Position numbers and translations under genes: made by a program | Origin: Lactiplantibacillus mudanjiangensis | GTDB lineage: Bacteria > Bacillota > Bacilli > Lactobacillales > Lactobacillaceae | DNA: 64,000 nt | Direction: 5' to 3' | Assembly: GCF_005405385.1 (NCBI RefSeq) | Contig: NZ_BJDY01000006.1 | Span: forward strand, 124,001 to 188,000 | The notes under the pieces: model-generated | Told to the model about the DNA's origin: nothing | The model's input: only the letters and a program-made list of their open reading frames with translations | Database searches by the model: none | In this document: in pieces, positions 1-8,419 of the stretch | How positions within the stretch are numbered: the first letter of the stretch is position 1 | Layout of the letters: every line of letters starts with the position of its first letter

Positions 1-168
1 CGTAATCTGACTGACAGTCGCACTCAACGTTTGGTCTACGGTGAGCGGAGCCGTTGCCAAATCATAACGATTAGTGAAGCGGCCTGTCAAATTTTTAATC
101 ACGATTAAACTGGTCTCATCGCCAACGATGCCACATACATAGAGGGGATTAATTTGTTCGACTATCAT
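1..168 (-). CDS. Nudix-like domain protein, 3' part outside the window
   Basis: A frame open to the left edge starts at ATG 168 (MIVEQINPLYVCGIVGDE) behind an AAGGAAG ribosome binding site. The visible 56 residues have the beta-strand layout of a Nudix N-terminus: a cytosolic strand, then NLTGRFTNRYDL where Nudix enzymes usually read YDLPGG, then LTVDQTLSATV where the metal-binding box would begin. The glycines expected just after YDL are replaced (YDLATAPL), so if this is a Nudix fold its box looks degenerate. No signal peptide is visible. Family assignment is by resemblance only; the diagnostic REUxEExG part is cut off. Confidence 0.4.
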   Translation of the reverse strand, partial: MIVEQINPLYVCGIVGDETSLIVIKNLTGRFTNRYDLATAPLTVDQTLSATVSQIT

Positions 169-340
169 CGGTTCGCTTCCTTCATTAATTCTCAAGTAGT
201 TACAATATAATTAGATATTATATAATTAATGATAGAATATCACAATTATCGCAACTACTTAATTTTACTACTTTATACGGTGAACTAAAACCAAAAAATA
301 GCAACTGATATAAACATTTAATAACTTGTAATATTTGAGT

Positions 341-368
341 AAAAAAAACAGTCCAATTACTTGAACTG
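341..368 (-). terminator. Rho-independent terminator of the LVIS_2131-like gene
   Basis: Read on the minus strand, the stem CAGTTCAA / TTGGACTG (one G-U pair) with a GTAA loop is followed by eight T. It lies just after the stop codon at 382. The remaining bases from 169 to 340 are very AT-rich, hold an 8-bp inverted repeat (194-201 with 253-260) and must contain the promoter of the Nudix-like gene; no gene is seen there. Confidence 0.8.
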
Positions 369-381
369 CTTCAATCACTTA

Positions 382-1017
382 CTATTCAGTTGTCAGATCA
401 GTCGTATTGATAAAGGACTGCGCCGGTACCCGAATCAACCAACGTGTCATCGCCTGATGGTCAACATGCACACCCAAACCATTCAAAAAATTAGGCTTAT
501 AAGTCGCCGTCATTTTAGCAACATAGGCCTTTGTATGCGACCGATCCAATTTAGCTAACTTCGTTTGTGACCACGGAATTCCCGCATCAGCCACTTTAGC
601 TTGTTTTAAACTTGTAATTACTGTCGCCTTATTGCTGGAGACGGTATACTTTGCACCCTTGACCCAATAATTGTAAATATGGACAGGTTTGTTCGCACTA
701 CCACGATCAACGGCCACATAATAAGAACCAGTACTGCCAACACGCATGACTAACGGTTGATAGTCATAACTGATGCTAACGGTGTCTGTTGACAAGTCTA
801 CTCGCTGGCCGAATGTTACAAAGAACATCCCCGCTAGTAAGCCAATACTTACCACCAATTCACCCACTGTAATCCATAGACTTGACCATTCAAAAGTGTG
901 CTTCCGCTCCACGATCATTTTAATACGCCGTACCCGGATATTATGAAAGACCCACACAACGAGCGCCAGTACCATAATCCAGGCAATGATTCCAATCCAA
1001 TTCCATGCAGAAGTCAT
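382..1017 (-). CDS. LVIS_2131-like membrane-anchored protein
   Basis: The protein (211 aa from ATG 1017) begins MTSAWNWIGIIAW, with one membrane segment at about residues 5-25 and a second at about 50-70, then an extracytoplasmic domain of about 130 residues rich in beta-type sequence (SISYDYQPLVMRVGSTGSYY). It resembles the LVIS_2131 family, known from lactobacilli and without assigned function. The frame is open further upstream to 1113, but the start at 1017 has AAAGGG about ten bases before it and gives a normal N-terminus. A terminator follows at 341-368. The gene is transcribed away from the small membrane protein at 1215. Confidence 0.65.
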   Translation of the reverse strand: MTSAWNWIGIIAWIMVLALVVWVFHNIRVRRIKMIVERKHTFEWSSLWITVGELVVSIGLLAGMFFVTFGQRVDLSTDTVSISYDYQPLVMRVGSTGSYYVAVDRGSANKPVHIYNYWVKGAKYTVSSNKATVITSLKQAKVADAGIPWSQTKLAKLDRSHTKAYVAKMTATYKPNFLNGLGVHVDHQAMTRWLIRVPAQSFINTTDLTTE

Positions 1018-1214
1018 CAATTGCCAACCCTTTCCCTGATTTCCTTTATTATCATGCTCTAATTGTAAATAATTCGCTTCCAAATAACAAGTAATGCTCC
1101 CAAACTTTAACATTTCTATGGCGTTATATTGTGAAAAAAGTCACGGTTAAGCTGCAAATGTAATCGAATTCATGGTAGAATAATGGTATTAACTTGTAGA
1201 AAGAAGGAGTACCG

Positions 1215-1529
1215 ATGATCGCAGCATTAATTTATTGGGTGGTCGTAGTTGGCTTAATCGTCTGGGGTGTCTGGATGGCGATTCTTTCCGCTTACTGGGC
1301 TGGTCAAAAACAAAACGGCAATTTATTTTTTATTGCAATTATGAATACCTTAGGGTTAATCGCCGGCTTGTTGGTTTGGTGGGTTTTCAACAACCAAAAC
1401 TGGCAATATTACTGGTTATCTAGTACCGTTCAAACAACCAATTTATTAGGCATCGTCTTAATTTGTTACGTTGTCTTGATTGTCATTGAATTCATTCAAG
1501 GCCGAGGCATCAAACCTGCTAAAGCTTAA
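1215..1529 (+). CDS. Small three- or four-TM membrane protein
   Basis: 104 residues, nearly all hydrophobic: membrane segments at about 4-26, 38-60 and 76-97, a short basic tail (QGRGIKPAKA), and many Trp. AGAAGGAG lies seven bases before the ATG. It stands alone, divergent from the LVIS_2131-like gene, and is closed by a strong terminator at 1540-1568. I do not recognise the family beyond a short integral membrane protein; the topology suggests no enzymatic domain. Confidence 0.7.
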   Translation: MIAALIYWVVVVGLIVWGVWMAILSAYWAGQKQNGNLFFIAIMNTLGLIAGLLVWWVFNNQNWQYYWLSSTVQTTNLLGIVLICYVVLIVIEFIQGRGIKPAKA

Positions 1530-1539
1530 ATTGACTCAC

Positions 1540-1568
1540 AAAAAGCGTGTCCATCGGGCACGCTTTTT
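1540..1568 (+). terminator. Rho-independent terminator
   Basis: A ten-base stem, AAAAAGCGTG paired with CACGCTTTTT, extended inward by TCC/GGG (one wobble), follows the stop at 1529. It has A and T runs on both sides, so it could work in both directions. Confidence 0.9.
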
Positions 1569-1584
1569 GTTTCGTTTAAATTGT

Positions 1585-1769
1585 CACCTACGTCAGCCAG
1601 TGATTCTGCCGGCTGTGGGGACCGGTTCCAGCCAAAAATCGGGCTTTCACCTCGCTTTTAAGCCTAGCCAAAACCACTAGTCTCAAAAGTCGTCCACATC
1701 GTAAAGTCCGGCAAGACCAGCCGGACTAACGATGTTGTCACGGCCGGCGCCATCACTGGCTGACTCCGG
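1585..1769 (-). repeat. MITE-like intergenic repeat, copy A (half element, inverted)
   Basis: On the minus strand these 185 bases match the right half of the long copy at 29788-29973 at roughly 85% by eye. The match runs from CCGGAGYCAGCYAGTGATGG through the hairpin ACATCGTTAGTCCGG / CCGGACTTTACGATGT to the terminal GTAGGTG. The left half is missing. It fills the gap between the convergent genes at 1529 and 1857. No reading frame in it looks coding. Confidence 0.8.
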
Positions 1770-1856
1770 TTATATTGCAAATATTAATCATTCTCGTCAT
1801 CATCATAACTGATAGTGAATTCACATTGAGTCCAGTTGTGGACCGTTCTTTGCAAT

Positions 1857-3584
1857 TTATCGCTTATTTAAAACTTGCAAACTAAAACCATCCGCAGCCA
1901 ACTGATCACCGGTTAGACCCGCACTCACAATCGTTTTGCCGACAACAGCTGAAGTCTGTGAGTGTTGACTTAAATTAAAGCTACCAACCACGGTTTGCGT
2001 GGCATCTTTTCGGATTAACTGTAACCAACCATCGTGAATTTGCCAGCTCAATTGACTTGTGGCTAAAAATTCAGTTTGTGATCGCCGCCACTTAACTAAT
2101 TTTTGCACAATCGGATACATCGCCGTTGTCTTTGGTGCCGGCTCCCATGGCATACAGCGCCGGTTATCAGGATCGGGGCCACCGGCTAAGCCCGCCTCGG
2201 TCCCGTAATATAGGCAAGGCGCACCCGGTAACAACATCATCAACGTTAACGCCGCTTGGACTTTTTGGGGATCATCTTGTAGTACCGTTAAGGCTCGCGC
2301 CGTATCATGCGTGTCTAGTGCATTAAACATCACCTGTTGATTAGGTTGGCAATACTGGCAAAGCTGCAGATTCGTTTTGCCGACATAATCCGCAATCGTG
2401 ACCGTTTGATTAAACAAGCTCAAGATCGGTTGCGTCAACGGATAATTCATTACCGCATCAAACTGACCATTTCCTACCAAGCTAGCACTAGTATGCCAAG
2501 ACTCCCCTAACAAGTAAACATCTGGTTTAACTGCCCGTAACGCCGCACAAATGGCGCGCCAAGTTCCATGATCGACTTCATCGGCCACATCAAAGCGCCA
2601 CGCATCAATATCGAGTTGCCGCAACCAATAACTGGTAATTTCAATCAAGTAGTCGCGAACCGCTGGATTTTGAGTATTTATTTTAGGCATCATTGCGGCA
2701 GTTCCAAAGGTTTCATAATTTAGCGCACCCGTTTTAGCGTCTCGCCCGACCGGGAAATCATGAATGTGGAACCAGTCTGCAAAACGTGACTGTGCGCCAT
2801 TTTTCACGACATCTTGCCACTGCGGTGATGCCGTCCCAAAATGATTGAAGACCGCATCTAGCATCACCCGCATCCCACGATCATGGGCAGCATCGACCAA
2901 TTCTTGAAAGTCCCGCTTAGTACCAAAATGCGGATCAATTTCGAAGTGATCCAATGTATCATACTTATGATTCGATGGTGATGTAAAGATGGGGCATAGA
3001 TACAGGCCGTTAATCCCCAAGTCCGCCAAGTCATCTAAATGATCGATAATTCCGCGCAAGTCGCCACCATAAAATGAGTCGCGTTGTACAGGACCTTGCC
3101 CCCATGGCTGGACTTTAGCCGGATCATTAGTTTGATCCCCATTGGCAAAACGTTCCGGAAAGATTTGGTACCAGACTGTATCTTTAACCCAAGCTGGTGG
3201 CAACTCTGCGTCACTAACGTGCAAATATGGCAAATGGAAATAATGCCCCGTAATTGCCCACTGAGTGGCTTCATCAGTAAACAAGCCATCATCACCATAC
3301 CCGATGGTCGTACCATCGTTGCCGGTAATTTGAAACCCATAAATCAGGCGATTCGTCGGGACGGTCACAGTCAATGTCCAATATTGCGCCGCCTGCGTTG
3401 CTAAACCCCGCTGCATCGTGGTCGTTTTCATCGGTGCCCCTGCTTGCCATAAATACATATCGGCATATTTAAGTGTCACCGACTGGATGTCTTGAGCCGT
3501 TTGTAGTCGAATAAGCACTTGATGGTCGGCCAATACCGCTGTATCTTCGCTTTCTGGGCGGTGTAAGATTCCTGCTAATTGCAT
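1857..3584 (-). CDS. GH13 neopullulanase / cyclomaltodextrinase-type alpha-glucosidase
   Basis: A 575-aa cytosolic glycoside hydrolase. An N-terminal beta domain (about 1-120) precedes the GH13 barrel from about 135 (DTVWYQIFPERF). Conserved region I is DAVFNH (243-248), region II DAWRFDVADE with the nucleophile Asp332, region III LGESWH with the acid/base Glu361, and region IV ALDTHDT with Asp427, so the active site is complete. The N-domain points to the GH13_20 group, which opens cyclodextrins, pullulan or maltodextrins. ATG 3584 has AAAGGAG ten bases upstream; the longer open frame to 3632 runs through the operator and is not used. A cre-like palindrome lies at 3603-3618, so catabolite control is likely. 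No transporter lies next to it. Confidence 0.88.
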   Translation of the reverse strand: MQLAGILHRPESEDTAVLADHQVLIRLQTAQDIQSVTLKYADMYLWQAGAPMKTTTMQRGLATQAAQYWTLTVTVPTNRLIYGFQITGNDGTTIGYGDDGLFTDEATQWAITGHYFHLPYLHVSDAELPPAWVKDTVWYQIFPERFANGDQTNDPAKVQPWGQGPVQRDSFYGGDLRGIIDHLDDLADLGINGLYLCPIFTSPSNHKYDTLDHFEIDPHFGTKRDFQELVDAAHDRGMRVMLDAVFNHFGTASPQWQDVVKNGAQSRFADWFHIHDFPVGRDAKTGALNYETFGTAAMMPKINTQNPAVRDYLIEITSYWLRQLDIDAWRFDVADEVDHGTWRAICAALRAVKPDVYLLGESWHTSASLVGNGQFDAVMNYPLTQPILSLFNQTVTIADYVGKTNLQLCQYCQPNQQVMFNALDTHDTARALTVLQDDPQKVQAALTLMMLLPGAPCLYYGTEAGLAGGPDPDNRRCMPWEPAPKTTAMYPIVQKLVKWRRSQTEFLATSQLSWQIHDGWLQLIRKDATQTVVGSFNLSQHSQTSAVVGKTIVSAGLTGDQLAADGFSLQVLNKR

Positions 3585-3602
3585 GTTTAATGCACTCCTT
3601 TT

Positions 3603-3618
3603 ATGTAACCGATTACAT
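3603..3618 (-). promoter_or_regulatory. cre-like / LacI-family operator
   Basis: ATGTAACCGATTACAT has perfect inverted arms (ATGTAA / TTACAT) and matches the cre consensus WTGNAANCGNWNNCW. It lies about 19 bases before the GH13 start and just upstream of its ribosome binding site, where CcpA or a MalR-type LacI repressor would block transcription. Which protein binds cannot be decided from sequence. Confidence 0.75.
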
Positions 3619-3738
3619 TTCGATGTCATCATGACGCTCTAAAATTGATGATTTCTAGGTTATTTTCGTGAAAACGTCCCCGTTAAACCAGAATTTAGTG
3701 TATGATTTAGACAAATTCAATTGAAAGGACGTCCTTCC

Positions 3739-5235
3739 ATGGAAACACTTTATCGCAGTACTCGCAAAACTGCAAGCCAAACTATGACTAGCTCACAAGC
3801 CGTCCTGCAAGGGTTAACCCCTGATGGTGGTTTATTCGTTCCAGTGACCCTACCAACCGCCGACTTTGATTTCGACGATCTCGCCCAACAATCGTACCAA
3901 ACGGTTGCCTACGAGGTTTTAAAACTGTTCTTCACCGATTACACGCCAGCCGAACTTAAAGCCTGTATTCAAGCAGCCTATGGCGATCAATTTGATGATC
4001 CAGCAATTGCCCCCGTCACCAAACATGGGAAACAATACTACTTAGAACTTTTCCATGGCCCGACGATTGCTTTTAAAGATTTAGCGTTGCAAATTTTACC
4101 CCATTTAATGACCACCGCTGCTAAGAAAAATCAGTTGACTGCCGAAGTGGTGATCTTAACCGCAACTTCTGGAGACACCGGGAAAGCAGCGATGGCCGGG
4201 TTTGCTGACGTCGATCAAACTAAGATCATTGTCTTTTATCCACAAGCCGGCGTCAGTGCGATTCAAAAACAACAAATGGTGACCCAAGTTGGGGACAATA
4301 CTTATGTCGTTGCGATTAATGGGAACTTCGATGATGCCCAAACTAAAGTCAAGGAACTGCTGAATGATCCCGAATTACGTGACCAATTAGCCACAAATCA
4401 GTTCCAATTTTCAAGTGCCAACTCAATCAATATCGGCCGGCTGTTCCCACAAGTCGCTTATTACGTCTATGCCTATGCACAGCTTATTAAAAAAGGCCGC
4501 ATTAAAAATGGCGACGAGGTCAACTTTAGTGTGCCAACTGGGAATTTTGGTGATATTTTAGCCGGTTATTATGCTAAAAAACTTGGCGTTCCAATTCACA
4601 AATTGATTTGTGCGTCTAATCGAAATAACGTCCTCACTGACTTTTTCAATACGGGCCTTTACAATCGTCAACGCGAATTTTTCTTAACTAGCTCACCATC
4701 GATGGATATCTTAGTTTCCAGCAACTTGGAACGACTAGTCTTCTACGCAACTGGCGAAGACGCGATGCAAACTGCTAGTTTGATGAACGACTTGAAGACG
4801 ACTGGCTCGTACCAATTAACATCAACGATGCGCCATGCCATAACCGATTTCTGGGCTGGTTTTGTGACAGAAAAACAAGATCAGCACGAAATTCAACATT
4901 TGTATGCGCACCATCACTACACGATTGATCCACATACTGCCGTTGCTTCCGCAGTCGCCAAACAGTATCAAGCGGCCACAAAGGATCAACGTCCGATGGT
5001 GGTCGTCTCAACAGCCAGCCCGTATAAGTTTCCACAGGCCGTTTTGACCGCCATCACGCAGCAACCAGACTTGACCATTGACGGCTTAGCCGCTGTTGAT
5101 CAGTTACACGACTTAATCAAGACGCCAATCCCAGCAACGGTAACTGCTTTACGGACAGCTCCCGTTCGTCACGATCGTGTGAGTGACCCCGCAGATATGG
5201 CAACGACGATTAAAGACATTTTGAACTTAGACTAG
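3739..5235 (+). CDS. thrC: Threonine synthase
   Basis: A 498-aa PLP enzyme converting O-phosphohomoserine to threonine in the cytosol. The N-terminus METLYRSTRKTA is typical of ThrC. The PLP lysine is Lys113 in HGPTIAFKDLALQ, and the phosphate-binding SGDTGKAA and PTGNFGD segments follow. Length fits the long (fungal/gram-negative-like) ThrC class. ATG 3739 has AAGGACG eight bases before it; an in-frame TTG at 3721 lies upstream of that site and is not used. A TATGAT -10-like box lies near 3702. It is followed 14 bases later by a HAD phosphatase, probably cotranscribed. No hom or thrB is adjacent. Confidence 0.93.
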   Translation: METLYRSTRKTASQTMTSSQAVLQGLTPDGGLFVPVTLPTADFDFDDLAQQSYQTVAYEVLKLFFTDYTPAELKACIQAAYGDQFDDPAIAPVTKHGKQYYLELFHGPTIAFKDLALQILPHLMTTAAKKNQLTAEVVILTATSGDTGKAAMAGFADVDQTKIIVFYPQAGVSAIQKQQMVTQVGDNTYVVAINGNFDDAQTKVKELLNDPELRDQLATNQFQFSSANSINIGRLFPQVAYYVYAYAQLIKKGRIKNGDEVNFSVPTGNFGDILAGYYAKKLGVPIHKLICASNRNNVLTDFFNTGLYNRQREFFLTSSPSMDILVSSNLERLVFYATGEDAMQTASLMNDLKTTGSYQLTSTMRHAITDFWAGFVTEKQDQHEIQHLYAHHHYTIDPHTAVASAVAKQYQAATKDQRPMVVVSTASPYKFPQAVLTAITQQPDLTIDGLAAVDQLHDLIKTPIPATVTALRTAPVRHDRVSDPADMATTIKDILNLD

Positions 5236-5249
5236 AAAGGATTTTGACG

Positions 5250-6047
5250 ATGATTACGACAATTGCGTTGGATTTAGATAATACGTTACTCACCTCTGAT
5301 AAAACGATCTCTCCACGAACCGAAACGGTCTTAAAACAGCTCCATCAGGCTGGCAAACGGATCGTGCTTTGTACTGGACGGCCGATTAAAGCCATTCAGC
5401 CGTTTTTAAAACAGCTAGCCTTAACTAAGCCAACTGACTACTCGATTACGTTTAACGGTGGCTTAGTCCAACAAAATACCACTGGTGATGTATTGGCACG
5501 TAAGAGTGTGACTAAAGCGAACATCCAACCGTTGTATGATTATGCCAAAGCAAACGGTTTTCCGTTAGATATCATCGACTTAACCCAAGTCTATTCGATT
5601 AAAGAACTCGGCAAGTCACCTTACGAAGCATTCATGAATGGCCTCATGCCCTTTAGTGATGTTTCGTTTGCTGACCTCCCCGCTGATGATCAGTTCGGTA
5701 AAGTCGTCAGTGCTTATGACGACGTTGATAAAATTCAAGCCAACTTACCACAGATCGTTACTGACAATTTCCATGTTGTGCCATCACGGCGGAACTTATT
5801 GGAATACTTGCCAGCAGGCACCGATAAATCGGCCGGACTAAAAGCGTTGCTCGCAAACTTCAACGAAGACTTTTCAAACTTGATGGCCTTTGGTGATGAA
5901 GAAAACGACCTCGGCATGCTCAAAGCTGCCAAAGTTGGTGTGGCGATGGCTAATGCCATTCCAGTCGTTAAAGCGGCGACAACCGATGAAACGTTAAGTA
6001 ATGATGACGATGGTGTTGCAGTATTCTTGGAAAACTATTTCGATTAA
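5250..6047 (+). CDS. Cof-type HAD-IIB phosphatase
   Basis: A 265-aa cytosolic hydrolase. Motif I is DLDNTLL (nucleophile Asp near residue 8), motif II CTGRP (Thr), motif III a Lys near TDKSAGLKALL, and motif IV FGDEENDLGML. The cap lies between motifs II and III as in the Cof/YidA subfamily, which dephosphorylates sugar phosphates and similar metabolites; the substrate is unknown. ATG 5250 follows AAAGGA at eight bases; a TTG six bases earlier is less likely. It sits 14 bases behind thrC and shares its terminator at 6062-6108. Confidence 0.87.
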   Translation: MITTIALDLDNTLLTSDKTISPRTETVLKQLHQAGKRIVLCTGRPIKAIQPFLKQLALTKPTDYSITFNGGLVQQNTTGDVLARKSVTKANIQPLYDYAKANGFPLDIIDLTQVYSIKELGKSPYEAFMNGLMPFSDVSFADLPADDQFGKVVSAYDDVDKIQANLPQIVTDNFHVVPSRRNLLEYLPAGTDKSAGLKALLANFNEDFSNLMAFGDEENDLGMLKAAKVGVAMANAIPVVKAATTDETLSNDDDGVAVFLENYFD

Positions 6048-6061
6048 CACTTAAACTGATT

Positions 6062-6108
6062 AAAAGCACGTTTAACGGTCCAATTGCGGACGCGTTAAAC
6101 GTGCTTTT
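6062..6108. terminator. Bidirectional terminator between HAD and Nudix genes
   Basis: The stem AAAAGCACGTTTAAC / GTTAAACGTGCTTTT with an inner GGTCC/GGAC pairing lies between convergent genes. T-runs on both strands suggest it ends both transcripts. Confidence 0.9.
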
Positions 6109-6119
6109 TTTAGTTGGGA

Positions 6120-6683
6120 CTAGTTATCACGTTCAAAATTCAAGTACCAATTCAACGCACACACAGCCTGCGCTGACCGCAACTTACCATCACGCATCAA
6201 CGCAATCACATCGACTAACGGCACTAACTGAGTATTCACGAATTCGTCGTGATCAAAGTGACGTTCACCATGTTCATTAGGATCGATATGCGTTAAGACT
6301 AAGCTGACAATTTCGCTCGTAAAGCCTTCTGACGAGGTAATTTGTGTCATCACTTGTGGTGATTTCGCAATATAGCCCGTTTCTTCTTGCAATTCCCGTT
6401 TGGCAGCAGTGATTGGATCTTCACCCTCATTGATTAATCCGGCTGGTAAACTAATCGTTTCGGCATTTTGGCCGACCCGATATTCCGAATTCAATACAAC
6501 TTGATCATCCGGCGTTAACGCCAAGATCGTCACGGCATTACCATGATCGATCAAATCCCGTTTCACTTTTAAACCATCTGGTGTTTCAATTGTTTGCTTG
6601 ACCAAGTTAAAGATTGGGCCCTGATACAAATCTTCTTGCGCTAAAATTTTGCCGGCACGGCCGGCTTTTGGAAAAATTGCCAT
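6120..6683 (-). CDS. Nudix hydrolase, ADP-ribose pyrophosphatase type
   Basis: A 187-aa cytosolic enzyme that probably splits ADP-ribose to AMP and ribose 5-phosphate. The Nudix box is intact, from GLINEGED to RELQEETG at about residues 102-123 with both metal-binding glutamates. The N-terminal strand region (IFNLVKQTIETPDGLKVKRDLI) and the TSSEGFTSE loop after the box are typical of the NudF/YqkG group. Its start follows a GAGGAA ribosome binding site. It lies 21 bases downstream of the anchored protein at 6705-8018 and is probably cotranscribed with it. Confidence 0.85.
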   Translation of the reverse strand: MAIFPKAGRAGKILAQEDLYQGPIFNLVKQTIETPDGLKVKRDLIDHGNAVTILALTPDDQVVLNSEYRVGQNAETISLPAGLINEGEDPITAAKRELQEETGYIAKSPQVMTQITSSEGFTSEIVSLVLTHIDPNEHGERHFDHDEFVNTQLVPLVDVIALMRDGKLRSAQAVCALNWYLNFERDN

Positions 6684-6704
6684 GTTGATTCCTCACTCTT
6701 TTCA

Positions 6705-8018
6705 TTATTGTTCATCTTCAAAAATACCGCTTTTGAAATGCGACGCTTGATCCCAATACAAGGTGCCTTCAGTATAGACCCCTTCAGAGTCATACTCACT
6801 TTCCATGAAGTGCAGTATCTTTGTCGTCGATTGTGGATTAAGCGTTAATTCCACTGCCAAGCCATATTCGTTATCTTTTTGGTAAGTATGCTCTTTAGGC
6901 TTTGCCTGCCAACGTTTCAACACCCGATAATTTCTTTGATACAACGTGACGCTAACTGGTTGTTTCTTTTGATAGTCGACCTTAATCGGTGTATTCATGG
7001 CAGTTAAGATCAATAGCCGTTGCAGCTTTTTATGCCGATAAACTTGATAAATTCGACTCTGACTCACATAGGCATTATTTTCCGTACGTTTCTGTGGTTC
7101 TTGTTGAATCAGTGTCATTTTTTCATCCGCAGTCGGTTTCAATAACCGTTTACCGACATCGCGGTAATATCCGCGAATGAGTTGCCCCGTCGCAGGCAAC
7201 CAGCCAACTGCCTTACCGGTAGCCGTTTGCATATACAAATACTTACGGTCATCCGTTCTAATTAACTGTTTGGTGGCATAAAGTTGGCGATTTAATAACG
7301 TATCCGTATTATGAGAAAATGTCCGAAAAACCGTTCCTGGAACGTGCGACCAGGCATGATACGTTGTTTCACCTAAGTTCATATTTAAGTTAGTGCCTTC
7401 TTTAACATCAAACGACGTCAGATAGTATGGCGTTTTAGTGATTGCACTTTGACGACGATAATAGGTTGTTGGCTTAAGATCTTTCAGCGCGATATAACCA
7501 TAATCATCGTCCGCCGATAAATGATTCCAAATACGATTACGATATTGATCAAACGGCTTTGACACCGCCTCATATTGTAAATTTTGAATCGAGCAGTACG
7601 TCCCTTTTTGTGTATAGTAGTACTTCGCAACTACCACTTTAATTGGCGGCGAAATCTCTTCTTCGTCACCATCAACGCTGACGTGATAGCGATTACCCAC
7701 ATGTTTCAAACTATCATAGAGTTTGACGCTATCATTTGCCAAAACAAATGGCTGACGAGTGCTCCCCTTCTTCGTGCGTAAAATTTTACCGACACCATCA
7801 ACGCGATCAGCAGCACGTCGCCGTTTTTGAGCTGCCGTTAGTGGACGATTTTTACGTTGCTTAGCTGCTTTAGCTCGCTGCTTGGCTGCCTTTTGTTTAG
7901 CAACACGTACGGCTGCAGCATGTTGGCGCTGTTTAGCTTGTCCCCAAACAACACCCCCACCAATGCCTAATAAAATCACAAGGCCAAGTACACCCCATAA
8001 TCTCCATGATTTTTTCAT
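6705..8018 (-). CDS. Membrane-anchored, surface-exposed protein of unknown function
   Basis: 437 residues: MKKSWRLWGVLGLVILLGIGGG is a single N-terminal membrane anchor without a lipobox, followed by a Lys/Arg/Ala-rich stretch to about residue 70 (repeats of AKQR/AAKQ) that looks like a helical stalk. The rest is Tyr- and Thr-rich and beta-type, with an SH3-like piece (YMQTATGKAVGWLPATGQLI, about 265-284) recalling GW/SH3b wall-binding modules. A C-terminal segment ends with ESEYDSEGVYTEGTLYW. I do not recognise a named family. It lies between the HIT gene and the Nudix gene on the same strand, suggesting one transcription unit. Confidence 0.6.
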   Translation of the reverse strand: MKKSWRLWGVLGLVILLGIGGGVVWGQAKQRQHAAAVRVAKQKAAKQRAKAAKQRKNRPLTAAQKRRRAADRVDGVGKILRTKKGSTRQPFVLANDSVKLYDSLKHVGNRYHVSVDGDEEEISPPIKVVVAKYYYTQKGTYCSIQNLQYEAVSKPFDQYRNRIWNHLSADDDYGYIALKDLKPTTYYRRQSAITKTPYYLTSFDVKEGTNLNMNLGETTYHAWSHVPGTVFRTFSHNTDTLLNRQLYATKQLIRTDDRKYLYMQTATGKAVGWLPATGQLIRGYYRDVGKRLLKPTADEKMTLIQQEPQKRTENNAYVSQSRIYQVYRHKKLQRLLILTAMNTPIKVDYQKKQPVSVTLYQRNYRVLKRWQAKPKEHTYQKDNEYGLAVELTLNPQSTTKILHFMESEYDSEGVYTEGTLYWDQASHFKSGIFEDEQ

Positions 8019-8039
8019 TAAGGTTCTTCCCCGAATCTG

Positions 8040-8408
8040 TTATTTTTCGCTTTGATCCGTTGGTAACATCTTGCGAATGCCCCCAGTTGGATCAGGCACA
8101 TCGCCCACATAGCGTGGAATCACATGCAAATGACAATGCATGACCGTTTGACCTGCAACAGGACCAACGTTAAACCCTAAATTATAGCCAGCTGGATGAT
8201 ACCGATCATCCAAATAGGCTTTGGCCTGCACCAATAAGGCTTGCATCGCCGCCAAATCAGCTGCTGGTACATCAAAGTACGTCGGATAATGCCCTTTGGG
8301 AATAATCAGCAAATGTCCCCGACTCACTGGATGAATATCAAAAAAGGCCGCAGCCAACTCATTTTCTAAAACGTATGGTTGCGGTTGACAAAAGATACAT
8401 GTTGTCAC
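8040..8408 (-). CDS. HIT-family nucleotide hydrolase
   Basis: A 122-aa cytosolic protein of the histidine triad superfamily (Hint/Fhit type), which acts on nucleoside phosphoramidates or dinucleotides. The catalytic motif HCHLHVIPR is complete near the C-terminus. The N-terminus has the CIFC pair that with a later histidine often binds zinc. The start is GTG 8408, seven bases after an ideal AGGAGG; the frame open to 8435 would run into the SDR gene. It follows the SDR gene by 11 bases, so both are cotranscribed. Confidence 0.88.
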   Translation of the reverse strand: MTTCIFCQPQPYVLENELAAAFFDIHPVSRGHLLIIPKGHYPTYFDVPAADLAAMQALLVQAKAYLDDRYHPAGYNLGFNVGPVAGQTVMHCHLHVIPRYVGDVPDPTGGIRKMLPTDQSEK

Positions 8409-8419
8409 ATTTAGTCCTC

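Noticed and set aside
194-260. Inverted repeat AAGTAGTT / AACTACTT in the AT-rich gap
   Set aside because: Only eight bases with a 51-base spacer in very AT-rich DNA; no function can be assigned.
1018-1113. Longer N-terminus for the LVIS_2131-like protein
   Set aside because: The added 32 residues have no supporting ribosome binding site and would put a hydrophilic stretch before the first membrane helix.
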